Below, one piece after another: positions 45,468 through 56,400 of a stretch of DNA of 64,000 bases (position 1 is its first letter; every line of letters begins with the position of its first letter). Below the pieces are notes generated by a model that worked only from the letters and a program-made list of their open reading frames with translations, was not told the origin of the DNA and did not search any database. Origin of the DNA: Linnemannia schmuckeri (lineage: Eukaryota; Mortierellomycota; Mortierellomycetes; Mortierellales; Mortierellaceae); the NCBI GenBank assembly GCA_029449235.1, contig JANATG010000004.1:1426001-1490000 (forward strand), in the 5' to 3' direction. A program made the translations under genes and the position numbers.

Positions 45468-48400
45468 ATGACTTCCAACAGCAACAGGGACGAACTCTCG
45501 GCCCAGTTCAGAGAGTTTTTCGAGGGCTGCTCGCCAGAATTCGAGCAAACCCACGCCGTCCCTTTCGATACGACTATGCCACAGTTCACCAGCGCCGTCT
45601 ATCCCCACCTTCGCCCCGACGCGACCTACGGCCTCGACCCCCAGACCATGCTTCTCAACATCACCCCTACCACCCACGCTGGCCTCTGCAGCGTGATTGC
45701 CAGTGACTTCCTTGCCCATACCCGCGTCCCTGCCGACTATAGCATCACGAGCATGCGCGTCCTCAGGAACCCCCTGGTTTGGGCTCGCTATCAAGCAGAG
45801 AAGAAACTCCGACGCCAGTTGGCTGCAAGCAGGAGAGATGCGATCGCCCGAGAGCGTGCCAAGGGCAATACCACCGTTCACGTTCAGCCCATCTCAGCTG
45901 CCAACGAGGAAGATCCCGAAGAATTGTACCGCGACGAGATCCTCTATCATGGAACCCACCAGACACGCGTGCCTGCCATCCTCATCAACGGACTCGAACC
46001 CCGGATGACTGTGCGAGCCAATTACGGACAGGGCGTATATTTCTCCGACTCTATTGAGAAGTGCATGCAATACGTCGACTATCAGGCGAGTATGCAGCAG
46101 GAGTACAGTATTATCCTCTGCTGTGTTCTACTCGGCCGTGTTATGGTCGAGCCGCACGAGAAAGGCAAGCGGAATATGAGCCCCCAAGTCAAGTTTCTGC
46201 CTCCGTCGTTCGATTCCGCAGTCGAGAACGATATATACAAGGAGTGGGTCATGTAAGGCATCTTAATATTTTTTTTTTTTTGTTGTATTGCCCTGCTCCG
46301 TCCATTTTTTTTCTACTTCTAATTACCGCTGTCGCACGCGGTGTTTGTTTTTGCAACCACAGAAAGTAATTGACGCTCTAATTATTTGCTTTCGTCTTCA
46401 ACATTCACCTTTCCTCTTAGAATCGAAAAATCTCAGATCCTGCCGCTGTGCGTGATAAACTTCAAGACAGCGAACCATGCGGACTCTTATCATCGCTTGG
46501 GTTCTTTCCATTCAATCTTCAAGGGCACCGGTCACTATCCGAACAGCATCTCAGAGATCCAAAAGGTCTGCAATGTCCTGGTTCCTTACGACAACAATGC
46601 CTCCGCCAACTCCCAGGTGGCCGCCGAACAGCTTCGGGATCCAGACACGCACGAGGATGATATGTTGTTCAACGTCTTCAATATCCCCCATCGCAAAGCC
46701 AAGGTTCGAAACTTCTTTGTTGGCAGCGTGAAGGAATGGATGTTTGCCGCGCCCGACACGAACGGTGTGACCGTGTTGTTTTATGTCACCGAGCCCGAGT
46801 ACATCCAGCTGGTGAGCGCCTCCAAGAACATCCAAATGCTCAGGATCCGTCTGGACGAGGATAAGGTCAGGTCACACAACGCTCAGAGTATGCAGGCGTT
46901 CAACATCGAGTCCGAGATCAAGCTCATCCCTAATGGAGCTGCGCTGGTAGATCTTATTACCGCCAAATTGCCCGAGATTATACAGGTCGAGTCCCAGGGT
47001 CACGAGGTTGTCGCGCACATCGACAAATTGACGGCGGACGCGGTTCAGACTGGAGGACAGACGTTTCTCTCAACCCCGCAGTTTCTCCAAGTAATTCAAC
47101 CACACCAGGCCAGGCGCGCGGAGCTTGAGGCCAAGTATGATTCCCTCAAGGCGTTGTTCCTAGGCTGGACTCCACACCACTTTGGTATGGGAAAGCGAGT
47201 GGTGGAGCAACTGAGACCCGGACTCGAGAAGGATATCCAGGAGAATAAAGCGCGTGCTGAGCGACAGGCGGCAGCGATCGAGGCAGAGAGAGAGCGCATC
47301 CACAACCAGGCCAGGATGATGATTAAGACTCTTTCGGAGAATCAAGTGCAGGAAAAACTGGAGAGGGCAAAGGTAGAACGTGCATTTATGGATAGGTTTG
47401 GCCGCAAGGAGGAGTTTGTCATCAAGTCAATCGAGATCGAAACCAGTCGGACGAGGACTTGGCCCCTTATCGTTGCAGAGCTCTTGATGCCCGTGATCAT
47501 GATAAACCAGCTCAAGCCAGAGATTACGAAGCATTTGAACGATACCAACTGGGTGAATCAGGAATATCGGATCCGCAGTGTCCTAGCCCTGCCGCATGCC
47601 AAGGTGTGGTGGGACGTCGCTCCGGAAGTCGTCTTTGGAGGCCCGACGCCTCATCACTCTTTCTGGCCGATCAATCCGCGCAAAAGACTTCCCAATCAGT
47701 TATTTTTCCAGTTCAAGGATTACTTAGATTGGATGTTCCGGGAGAAGGAGAATCGACAGCGTCGTTTCAACCAACAACACAATGCTTCAGGAACAACGGG
47801 ATCAGGATCAGCGGGAGCCAGTATTCAAGAGCAATGGGACGGTGTCGATCCAGGAATTGTTCAGGCGACCTGTCAGTTGTCTAGTCGGTTTGGATTAGTG
47901 GAATTTAACCGCGAGACCCGACAGGCAGAATTGGGCAGGATGGGTGCGGATCTGATTGGCGACCTCATGATGCCAGCTGAACCACATATGCTCTTACAGG
48001 ACGGCGTGAGCTCCTCTTCTGGTGCGAAGGCAGAGTGTCCCATCTGTCAGGAAGAACTCGTCATTCCAGGATCCGGCTCCGACAAGGTGATCAAGCTCAA
48101 GAGTTGCCGTCATTGCTACCACGAGACGTGTATTGGCGAATGGTTTAAGTCGAAGGACGCCAAGCTCAAGTGTCCCATGTGCAACGTCATGTGCACTAGT
48201 GAGGCCAAATCAGGGGCAGCCAAGCGGGCACTGCTTGGTCCTCAGAAGCTGGGTCCTATGCCAGATGGGACTTTGGGCTACTTCTTTGATGTTCGTCTTT
48301 GTTGTTACTTTATTTACATTGTTATGCCCTCTCATACGATCTCTGAGCCGACACCCACCAATCCCAACGCAACCAAGATCATTCCGACTGATGTTCGCTA

Positions 48401-48824
48401 CGCTGTCGTTCCCTTTACCTCTCGTCTCGGCCCTTTGTTGATGATGAGAATTTTGACACTCTTCTATTACGGACACCTCTTCAGGGTCGGACAGTCGTTA
48501 ACAAGAGGGGTGAACAATGTGGTGGTCTGGAATGGTGTCCACTTGCGGACGTCAATGTCAGGACACTTTGGGTTCCCGGCCCCTAACTGGGAGATGAACT
48601 GCTGGATAGAAATCAACCAAAAGGGCATTGGATTGGGACTTGATGAGATTGTGCTGGGTATTCCCACTGCAGATGGGCGGATCACGCATACAGGATCGGC
48701 AGTTGCAGCACAGGCCGCAGCGTCAGGAGTCGCCATCCCTGAGGCCCTTGCTGCCGAGATGGCGGCTGAGGAACTTACCCAGAAACTCTTCCATCAGGAC
48801 CAGCCCCCCCTCTTTCTACTTTGA
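45468..48824 (+). CDS. PARP-type ADP-ribosyltransferase fused to RING and Deltex C-terminal (DTC) domains
   Basis: Two exons, 45468-46252 and 46421-48824 (1,062 residues). Residues 95-290 match a PARP10/14-like catalytic domain: MRVLRNPLVWARYQAEKK, ILYHGTHQTRVPAIL, NYGQGVYFSDS. Triad His161, Tyr191 and Glu259; Glu259 (IYKEWVIIEKSQILP) falls where PARP1 has its catalytic Glu, and the codon two residues later is split by the intron. A middle region (about 290-790) is unfamiliar, with a charged coiled-coil-like part near 530-600. Residues about 801-850 are a RING finger (CPIC, CRHCYHETC, CPMC). Residues about 865-1010 resemble a DTC domain (GPMPDGTLGYFF, VVVWNGVHLRTS). Known Deltex proteins are ubiquitin E3 ligases whose DTC binds NAD+/ADP-ribose, so the protein may couple ADP-ribosylation with ubiquitylation. 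In vertebrates PARP9 and DTX3L do this as two partners. Confidence 0.85.
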
Positions 48825-48973
48825 CTCCGACCGGCAGCATCAACACCATTACTATCCGCTTTTGAGCACAGGCCACAATGCAGGACCACCCACCCACACA
48901 CACACACATTTAATGCCCTCAAAAAAACATTAAAAAAAACATTAAAAAAAATCATAACAAACAAAAAGCAAAC

Positions 48974-48979
48974 AATAAA
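48974..48979 (+). terminator. AATAAA motif after the PARP-Deltex gene
   Basis: AATAAA lies about 150 bases beyond the stop codon, just before the converging gene on the minus strand (stop at 49031). It is a possible poly(A) signal by motif only. Confidence 0.35.
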
Positions 48980-49030
48980 AACATCCATATTCAGAAAGAC
49001 ATTACAGGTGATTTTTTGTAACACGCGCTT

Positions 49031-50062
49031 TTATTCCCGCTGCAAAGCACGTTCCAAGGTAGCAGACATGGTGTAAAGTCTATCGAGATGTGCCTCTACC
49101 CCTGGATCACCTGATCCGCGGATCAAATCTTGTTGGACACTGGCGATGGCCTTGCTTGTCATGGAAGAAGGGTCGGTCAAGAGGGCCAGGTTATCTTGGA
49201 CTGCGCGGATATTCAACATCATGTTGAGGAGTGCCTCCTGTGTCGAGCGGAGTACCTTTACTGCCTCGCCCAGCCCTATATGTTTTCATACATCGCGTGG
49301 TTTGGGAAAACGAAAATGACTCCAGGTAAACAAATAATTGTCTCGTGATTTTTCACTATGGCGGCAAGCTCTCTGCATGGTATGCTTCGTTACCTGGGAT
49401 GGTGTCTTGTTCGCTTGAAGGGTGGGAGCCGCGTTGTTGCTGTTGATGGTATGCGAGGACGTGTTGGGAGGTATTGTATTGTTGGTAAGAGTTGTGGAAG
49501 GTATGCATGGCATGCATAAGCTGATGCGACGCGTTGTCGAAGGCTGATAGTGTCGAAGTATCCATCTCTAGAGATGATGAAGCAGATTTCCACGTCGGGT
49601 TCTAATTTATGCGCATAAGCAATGGTTAAGTTGGGATGGTATGTAGATAGGATCCGCGAGAGACATAGTATGATAAATTGAGGGAGTTATTTGTCTGTCG
49701 AGAGATGTAAAAAAACGTTTTTCTGGTACCTTTGATAAGGCTTTATTGATCTCGAGGCGCGTCGTCTCAAGCAAAGACTGGAGGCCTGTCATGATTGTAT
49801 TCAAATCCTGTGTTTGCTGCTGGCTGTTGCTATTGGTATTATGATTTTGGAGACGAGTGTCTTGGAGGATATGATTAGGGAAGAGCTGGACAGAGTCTGT
49901 GAAGAGACCTTGGTGGAATGAGGGTGTGGAGAGGATGGTGTCCATGAGTCTGCATGCGTTGATTGCATCTGTCTTTGTCCTGGAGTCGATTCCGGATCCG
50001 GGTCCGAGTGTTGTTCTAGGTGGTGTAGTTTTTATTCTTGTGTTGTCGTTCATGGTGTTCAT
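49031..50062 (-). CDS. Hypothetical protein, three exons, Gln/Ser-rich with helical end
   Basis: Exons 49730-50062, 49394-49601 and 49031-49275 join in frame to give 261 residues. Both introns (49602-49729 and 49276-49393) have good GT-AG borders. I do not recognise the family. The first 35 residues are Thr/Pro-rich and polar. Helical stretches follow, such as MTGLQSLLETTRLEINKALS, and the last exon (GLGEAVKVLRSTQEALLNMM) looks like a coiled coil with a regular Leu pattern. The middle has a Gln/His-rich stretch. The size and all-helical look would fit a small subunit of a multi-protein complex, but that is a guess. It converges on the PARP-Deltex gene and diverges from the protease gene. Confidence 0.6.
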
Positions 50063-50374
50063 TGTTGTGAATGAAAAGGTGGGGAGGTTCAAAAAGTTAC
50101 GACGGCCAAAAATGTAATCAAAAGTGAGATAGATAGAGTACGCCACTAAAGCTAGAAATTCTCGAGAGATTGATAAATTGGCTCTCGGTGCCCCTCCTAT
50201 CGTACATATTACTATTTGACATTGCATCCCATGGATAAAAACGGGACGGCTGCCAAACATGTCCTTATGGCTGGTAACAACGTTCCATTCTTCATCTTCC
50301 CTATCCCTACCTTGTTCACAGCCATCCTTCTTTTCTTCAGGCAAAACCATTACACCACACACCTTGCAAAGAAG
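50063..50374. other. Short divergent promoter
   Basis: This 312-base gap lies between the minus-strand hypothetical gene and the plus-strand protease gene. The protease frame stays open back to 50216, but the start at 50375 gives a good signal peptide, so I treat this part as promoter and leader. Nothing else is seen. Confidence 0.45.
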
Positions 50375-52036
50375 ATGGTCTCCACCACACAACTCTTGGC
50401 TACTGTAGTCCTCCTTCATACTACCATCACCTTCTGTCTCGCCACCGACCTCGGAAACGCAGTTCTTTCAAGCCATCAGAGCCTCAAATACCTATCTCAG
50501 GCAGATCTCACATCCCGACCACCCGTCCTTCAGCTCAAGCTCGATCGTCGAGAACTAGCTTCATCGCATTTGGAGAGCAGATCGATTTACAAACCGTACA
50601 CCGTCGGAGAGTCTGTGTCACCACCGCTGCCACCAAGAGCACAATTTGAGTCCGATTCCTCGGCATTTCCCACGTCTCCCTCCGACCTGCTGCCGTCTCC
50701 ATCGTCGCATACGACCTCGTCCTCTTCCTCTTCTTCATCATCATCATCGGGCACTCTGTCGATGATGTCGTGTGTTGAGCTGTCAGTCCCGATGACAAGT
50801 ATCCCCAGGGAGCACGGCTACACAGCGACGGTCTCAATCGGCACCTACAAGGGTACCGAAAACAAAGATCGTTCCCATCAAGAGCAGCTCTTCCACCTGT
50901 TGGTTGACACAGGCTCCGATCTGGTGGCTGTGACCTCTGCCTCTTGCACTAACCCTGAATGTGTCCAAGTCCGACACCGCTACGACCCTGCCTTGTCGCT
51001 GACTGCTGCACCGACCAAGAACCATCTGACCAATAGCCCTCGTTGGGCGCAGGTCTATGGCGATGGTACTGTTGCGAACGGAACTCTTGTCCAAGACACA
51101 CTCCGTTTCATGTCTTCGTCATCCTCGTCGTCTGCGTCGTCTGCGTCGCCTGAGAAACTCCTGGAAGTCGTGGATCAACCCATTTTGGTGATCGACCAGC
51201 CTGGTCTGCATCTCGTCAAGAGCTATGGGTATGGAGTCGATGGGATCTTGGGGATGAACCTGCAGAGCCTGGTTGTCAGTCAGACGATGATCCAGAATCT
51301 TCAAAGGCTCGAGGCTGAAGAGATCAAGAGAGGTGGCCATGGGAGTCAGATTGGGTATATGGGCCTGTGGTTGGGCAAGTCGATGAAGGCTGGTCAAGGC
51401 GGGGAGCTTATTTTCAATGGGATTGATGATTCCAAGTTCCGGGGACCCATCCATTGGTCGGATCGAGGCACTAGTCCCTTTGACTGGTCTATTCCTCTTG
51501 ACCGCGGTATCCTCTTAGTTGACCCCACTTCTTCTTCTTCAAGCGGGACTTCCAACGCTATTGCTACTGCTACTACGACCGCACCAACAATAACAACAAC
51601 GGGGCTGCCATACACACTTCCGATGACAGCATTCACATTCGCAGTTCTGGACTCGGGCTCGGATGGGATCTACCTCCAACGATCCACCTACGATGCCCTC
51701 TTCGCTCAAATCCCCCAGGCCAGAAAACTCAAGACGGGCTACTGGCGAGTACCTTGCGAGGGTCACCTGGAGCTCTGGATCTGTATCCAGGGGCAAGTCT
51801 ACCGGATCTCGTACCAGGATTGGGTCAAGAAGCCGACCGCTGCTGGGAATACACCCGAGGTGGTTGCAGAGATTGGGCCGGGGATGTGTCAGACAAAGGT
51901 ATTTGGGAGCTCGCCTGGGCCGACGCTTCTGGGGGCTACATTCCTGAGGACTGTGTATACTGTGTTTGACTTTCGACGACCTGGGTATGAACGCATTGGA
52001 CTTGCGCGCCTTGCTTCATCCTTTTCCTCCACATAG
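50375..52036 (+). CDS. Secreted pepsin-like aspartic protease (family A1)
   Basis: Single exon, 553 residues from the ATG at 50375, chosen because it begins a typical signal peptide (MVSTTQLLATVVLLHTTI, cleavage near residue 22). The frame is open further upstream, to 50216. The two active-site motifs are present: LLVDTGSDLVAV (Asp178) and AVLDSGSDGIYL (Asp426). The flap is visible as QVYGDGTVANG, and the C-terminal fold signature is TLLGATFLRTVYTVFDF. A long propeptide (about 23-160) contains a poly-Ser run, and a second Ser-rich insert lies near residues 245-260. There is no C-terminal membrane anchor, so it is likely released or vacuolar. Yapsins are related but usually end in a GPI signal, which I do not see. 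Confidence 0.9.
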   Translation: MVSTTQLLATVVLLHTTITFCLATDLGNAVLSSHQSLKYLSQADLTSRPPVLQLKLDRRELASSHLESRSIYKPYTVGESVSPPLPPRAQFESDSSAFPTSPSDLLPSPSSHTTSSSSSSSSSSSGTLSMMSCVELSVPMTSIPREHGYTATVSIGTYKGTENKDRSHQEQLFHLLVDTGSDLVAVTSASCTNPECVQVRHRYDPALSLTAAPTKNHLTNSPRWAQVYGDGTVANGTLVQDTLRFMSSSSSSSASSASPEKLLEVVDQPILVIDQPGLHLVKSYGYGVDGILGMNLQSLVVSQTMIQNLQRLEAEEIKRGGHGSQIGYMGLWLGKSMKAGQGGELIFNGIDDSKFRGPIHWSDRGTSPFDWSIPLDRGILLVDPTSSSSSGTSNAIATATTTAPTITTTGLPYTLPMTAFTFAVLDSGSDGIYLQRSTYDALFAQIPQARKLKTGYWRVPCEGHLELWICIQGQVYRISYQDWVKKPTAAGNTPEVVAEIGPGMCQTKVFGSSPGPTLLGATFLRTVYTVFDFRRPGYERIGLARLASSFSST

Positions 52037-52671
52037 TACCGGTATCCTTTTTTTTTTGTTTGTCCATTGTTGTGGAAATATAAAAAAATGGTTCTTGAGG
52101 GGTACATGTAAATGAGATGGACAGTTCCAGGCTGTTTGTAGTTTTTTGAGACCCAGATGGTGCAGCTTCCCCACTTCTTTTTTTTCTCTTCGACAGGTAA
52201 TGGTTCCAGTCGTTGATTGGCCCTGTTATCCAGGGCGAGTCACATGCTCTCAGGTACTCTCTTCCTATTATTTGCTTATTGGTAACAGGGGCATGGTTCT
52301 TAAAGAGCAGGAGAGAAGTGCCAAGCTGGCAACAAGTCCTTTTCTCCTTAATGATGTTCACTTCGGTTACAATCCCCACTTCTGAATTGTTACATCGTAT
52401 GCAAGGGAGCGTGGATGTGCTTGTTGTTGTGGTCGAGAGGGAGGAAGAGGTCTCGAGGCGATGTTCGTCATCCCACACCTTCTCGTCAAACAAGCGCCAA
52501 TGTGACCAGAGGAAGAGAGAATATACAAACCTTGTATCCAAAATAGGAAGGAACTCATTTTTTCTCACGGGAAGGCAAAAGAGATACACAAGAGCAAATA
52601 CACGCAAGGAAAGAAAAAAAGGCGGAAAAGAGTTGGGTTGGGTTCGTTGGGGAGAGAAGCACTAGAGGACG

Positions 52672-52702
<31 letters not shown>

Positions 52703-53420
52703 GAGAGAGAGAGACCATGGGTGCACCCGCGCCGTTTTTTTAAGTGCTAATTGCTCAGTGACACACACTTGTCGACTGGGGCATCAAACGGACAGGTTAT
52801 GGACTGATGATGCCCGGGTTGCTGGTGATGGTGAAGGAGTTGATTGTGTTCGTTCTTCGTATCATTTTGATTAGTTGATCAGGTATTATGGATGCATTGG
52901 TGATCGTCAGTTGTTGCCAACGCGGATACCCCTGTACTGCCATGGACCTCAGAAGTAACCTCTTTCTACAGCAAGTAAGTAGAAAAGACTAAAGCGAAGG
53001 AGACCAATGATGACACACACATTGTCTGTCAAAGGGAAGCATCGGGTCTAGCCTAGAGAGGAATTATGCCCACGGGTGCAACGGGGAAGGGCGTTGCCTC
53101 TTTACTCTTTGTTCTCCCTCTCTCCACATCAGGTCCAATTCTAATAAAAGGGACGCAGTTCACCCTGACCCTTTTCCTTTTTCTTTCTTTTCTTTCTCTT
53201 CTTTTCTTCTCTTTCCGTTTCCTCTCTTAATCTTCATCCCCTCTTTCCTACCTCCTCCACTCCAACTACCACTCCTTCTTCTTACTCCTCTCATTGCTCA
53301 TTCCATTCATTCCGCGTCTCATTCCGTTTTTTCATCTTTCGTTTTTTTGTGAATACTTGTATATTACCCCTCTTGCCAAATAGAAAAAAATACAACTCTC
53401 CACTTCCTTACTTTGTACAA
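52037..53420. other. Spacer with microsatellites and the promoter of the lysine gene
   Basis: There is no gene in this 1.4-kb stretch. A (GACA)n tract (52673-52701) runs into (GA)n (52702-52714). From about 53160 the plus strand is strongly C/T-rich up to the next start, as in the AUR1 and PARP-Deltex leaders. Confidence 0.5.
52673..52714. repeat. (GACA)n-(GA)n microsatellite
   Basis: Seven GACA units followed by six GA units, in non-coding DNA between the protease and lysine genes. Confidence 0.9.
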
Positions 53421-56400
53421 ATGTCATCCCAAGCAGCCTTGGCCTCAAGGGCCCTCCCTCGCCTGAGCGCATGCGCAAGACGCCACCTCTCCGCAACTGC
53501 ATCAGTCAAGCGACCCACTGTCACCACTAGCAAGCGATCCTTGTCCTCATCCTCCGCTGTTTCAGGCCAGACATACTTCCCGCAGTCGGTTCCCAAGATC
53601 CAACAACATCCTCAGTCTTCAAGCTTGTACCAGCAGCAGCAATTCCAGAAACATACCCATGCCTCACTCAACCCCTTCAAGTCTGTTGCCATCCGTCGTG
53701 AGGGCAAGAACCGCTGGGAGAGACGTGCTGCCTTGACACCCGAGGCGGTCGAGAAGCTGATCAAGGAGACGGGTATCAAAGTCTATGTCCAGCCCAGCAC
53801 AAAACGCATCTTTTCCGACGACAAGTACCGTGCTGCTGGAGCCACCATCCAAGAGGATCTCTCTGCGGCGGATATCATCCTGGGTATCAAGGAGGTACCC
53901 GTCAAGGATCTAATCCCTGGAAAGACCTATGTCTACTTTTCGCATACCCATAAGGGTCAGAAGTACAACATGCCCATGTTGCAAGATGTTCTTGACAAGG
54001 TAAGTACCCCTTCTTTTTGATTTTTGCTGTTAATTTTATGTCAATGTGTCTTGATCGCTCTTGTTACTTATTCTACAAAAATCAATTTGAACACAAATAG
54101 AAAATCCGCTTGATTGACTACGAGTTGATGGCGAATGAGCAGAAGCAGCGTCTGGTTCTCTTTGGCAAGCATGCTGGATATGCCGGCATGATTGACGGAG
54201 TCCATGGCCTGGGTCAGAGATTGCTCGGTCTCGGCTTCAGCAGCCCCTTTTTGGCAAGTATCCATGGCTTTCAGTGCTTGTGATCATTGGCATACAGCAA
54301 AAACAATAACTTGGCCAATGGATCACTGATCCATGATGGTGTTTTAGCTCTTTTATTTCTAACATTCCTTTCCATTCATTCTCTTGATCTGAAAAAATAG
54401 CATGTGGGCATGGCGCACAACTACAAGACCTTGGCCTCTGCCAAGATCGCCTTGCAGTCATTGGGAAACACCATCCAGGATGAGGGCACGCCCAAGGAGT
54501 TTGGACCCATGACATTCACCTTCACAGGAAGCGGAAACGTCTCCAAGGGCGCCCAGTCCGTCTTCAAGTCCTTACCCCATGAATTTGTCGACCCCAAGGA
54601 TCTTCCAAAGATCGCCAAGAGCAAGAGTAAGTCGACGCAAAAAAAGTGGAATGGGTCTGATCAGAAATTGAAACAAAAGGCATGAAAAAGAAAGCAAAGA
54701 AGAGAGAAGAGACGCACAAACACTAAATGCCTTCCTTTCTTATTAACTAGATGCTCGCTTGGATCGCATCTACGCTGCAGAGGTCAATGTCGAGGACCAT
54801 ATTCGCCACAAGACCAAGGGTGTGTTCACTTCGCTGGACGAATACTTTGCTCACCCCGAGTTGTTCACTTCGACCTTCCACAAGGATATTGCCCCTTACT
54901 CGTCTATGGTCATTAACGGAGCCTACTGGGATCAGCGCTACCCTCGTCTGATGACCACTGACCAGTTGAAGGCCATCCAGAGCGACCCCGCCAACCAGTT
55001 CAGAATGCTCAGCATTGCGGACATTTCCTGTGATATTGGCGTAAGTTTGTCTTTTAGTCTCGCTCCTTTACTGCCGCGTCTCCTTTGTGCAATAAGTTCA
55101 ATGAATACTCACAATGACAAAAATCTTTCTCTATCTCTATCGAAACTCTAGGGCTCTTTCGAGTTTATGTCCCACGCTACTTCCATTGAGGATCCCTTCT
55201 TCTATGTCGATGCTATCGGAGGAAAAGAGCACAAGCACGCTGAGGAGCCTGGTGTCCAGATCATGTCGGTCGATATCCTCCCCTCTGAGCTCCCCATGGA
55301 GAGCAGCCAGCACTTTAGCGACTCGCTTTACCCATTCATCAAGGAGTTGGTAAGGATCCATTCTGCCCCCTTGCATTCCTTCAAAAAAATATTCGTTTGC
55401 GAAGAAATGAGATGTTAACTCAGCTGTTTACTTCGTCTCTTTTTGAATAGATCCGTGATAACCATGCCCACCCTGTCCTTGCTGGAGCCACTATCGCTGA
55501 GAACGGTTCTCTCAAGCCCGCTCACGAGAACTTGGCCAAGGTGTTGAAGGAGACTCACGCCAAGGAGAACCTGGCCAAGCTTAAGTCCGCTCTCGGCGCT
55601 AACGGTGACAGTACCACCATTGGTACCAAGCGCAAGAATGTTCTCTTGTGCGGATCTGGATTTGTTGCCGGACCCTTGGTCGACTACCTCCTTAGAGACC
55701 CCAACGTCAACATCACCATTGCTAGTAATTCTCAGACTGAGGCGACCTCGCTTGCCCTGGGCAAGGCCAACACCAAGGTCGTGCCCTTGGACGTCAAGGA
55801 CAATGCCAAGATGGCGTCTTTGGTCAAGGATTCGGACATTGTTGTCAGCTTTGTTCCCGCACCCTTCCACCCCATCATTGCCGAGCACTGCATCCAGGAG
55901 AAGAAGAACATGGTCACCGCCAGTTACATCAGCCCCGCTATGAAGGCCCTTGACGAGCGGGCACAGCGCGCCGGTATTACCATCATGAACGAGATTGGAT
56001 TGGACCCTGGTATCGATCACTTGTCTGCCATGAAGATGATTGACGAGGTCAAGGCCGAGGGCGGCAAGGTCACATCCTTTGTCTCTTGGTGCGGAGGTCT
56101 CCCTGCCCCCGAGGCATCGAATGTCCCTCTGAGCTACAAGTTCAGTTGGTCTCCTCGTGGTGTCCTTACTGCTGGTTTGAACGATGCCAAGTTCAGGATG
56201 CACAATGGCTTCCATGACATCCAGGGCAAGGATCTGATGAAAAAGCACTTCCCTGATGTTCCCATCTACCCTGGCTTTGCCCTTGAGGGTGTTGCCAACC
56301 GCGATTCCCTCAGCTATGCTGACACCTATGGCTTGGGACCCGTCGAAAAGCTTGACACCATGTTCCGTGGAACCCTTCGTTACAAGGTACTTTTGTTTTC

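Noticed and set aside
48290..48330. Possible hidden intron in the DTC part of the PARP-Deltex gene (hydrophobic CCYFIYIV stretch)
   Set aside because: The frame stays open with DTC-like motifs on both sides and I saw no good donor-acceptor pair. A small intron cannot be fully excluded without RNA.
50216..50374. N-terminal extension of the aspartic protease from the ATG at 50216
   Set aside because: The added residues are not signal-like and would bury a good signal peptide that starts at 50375.
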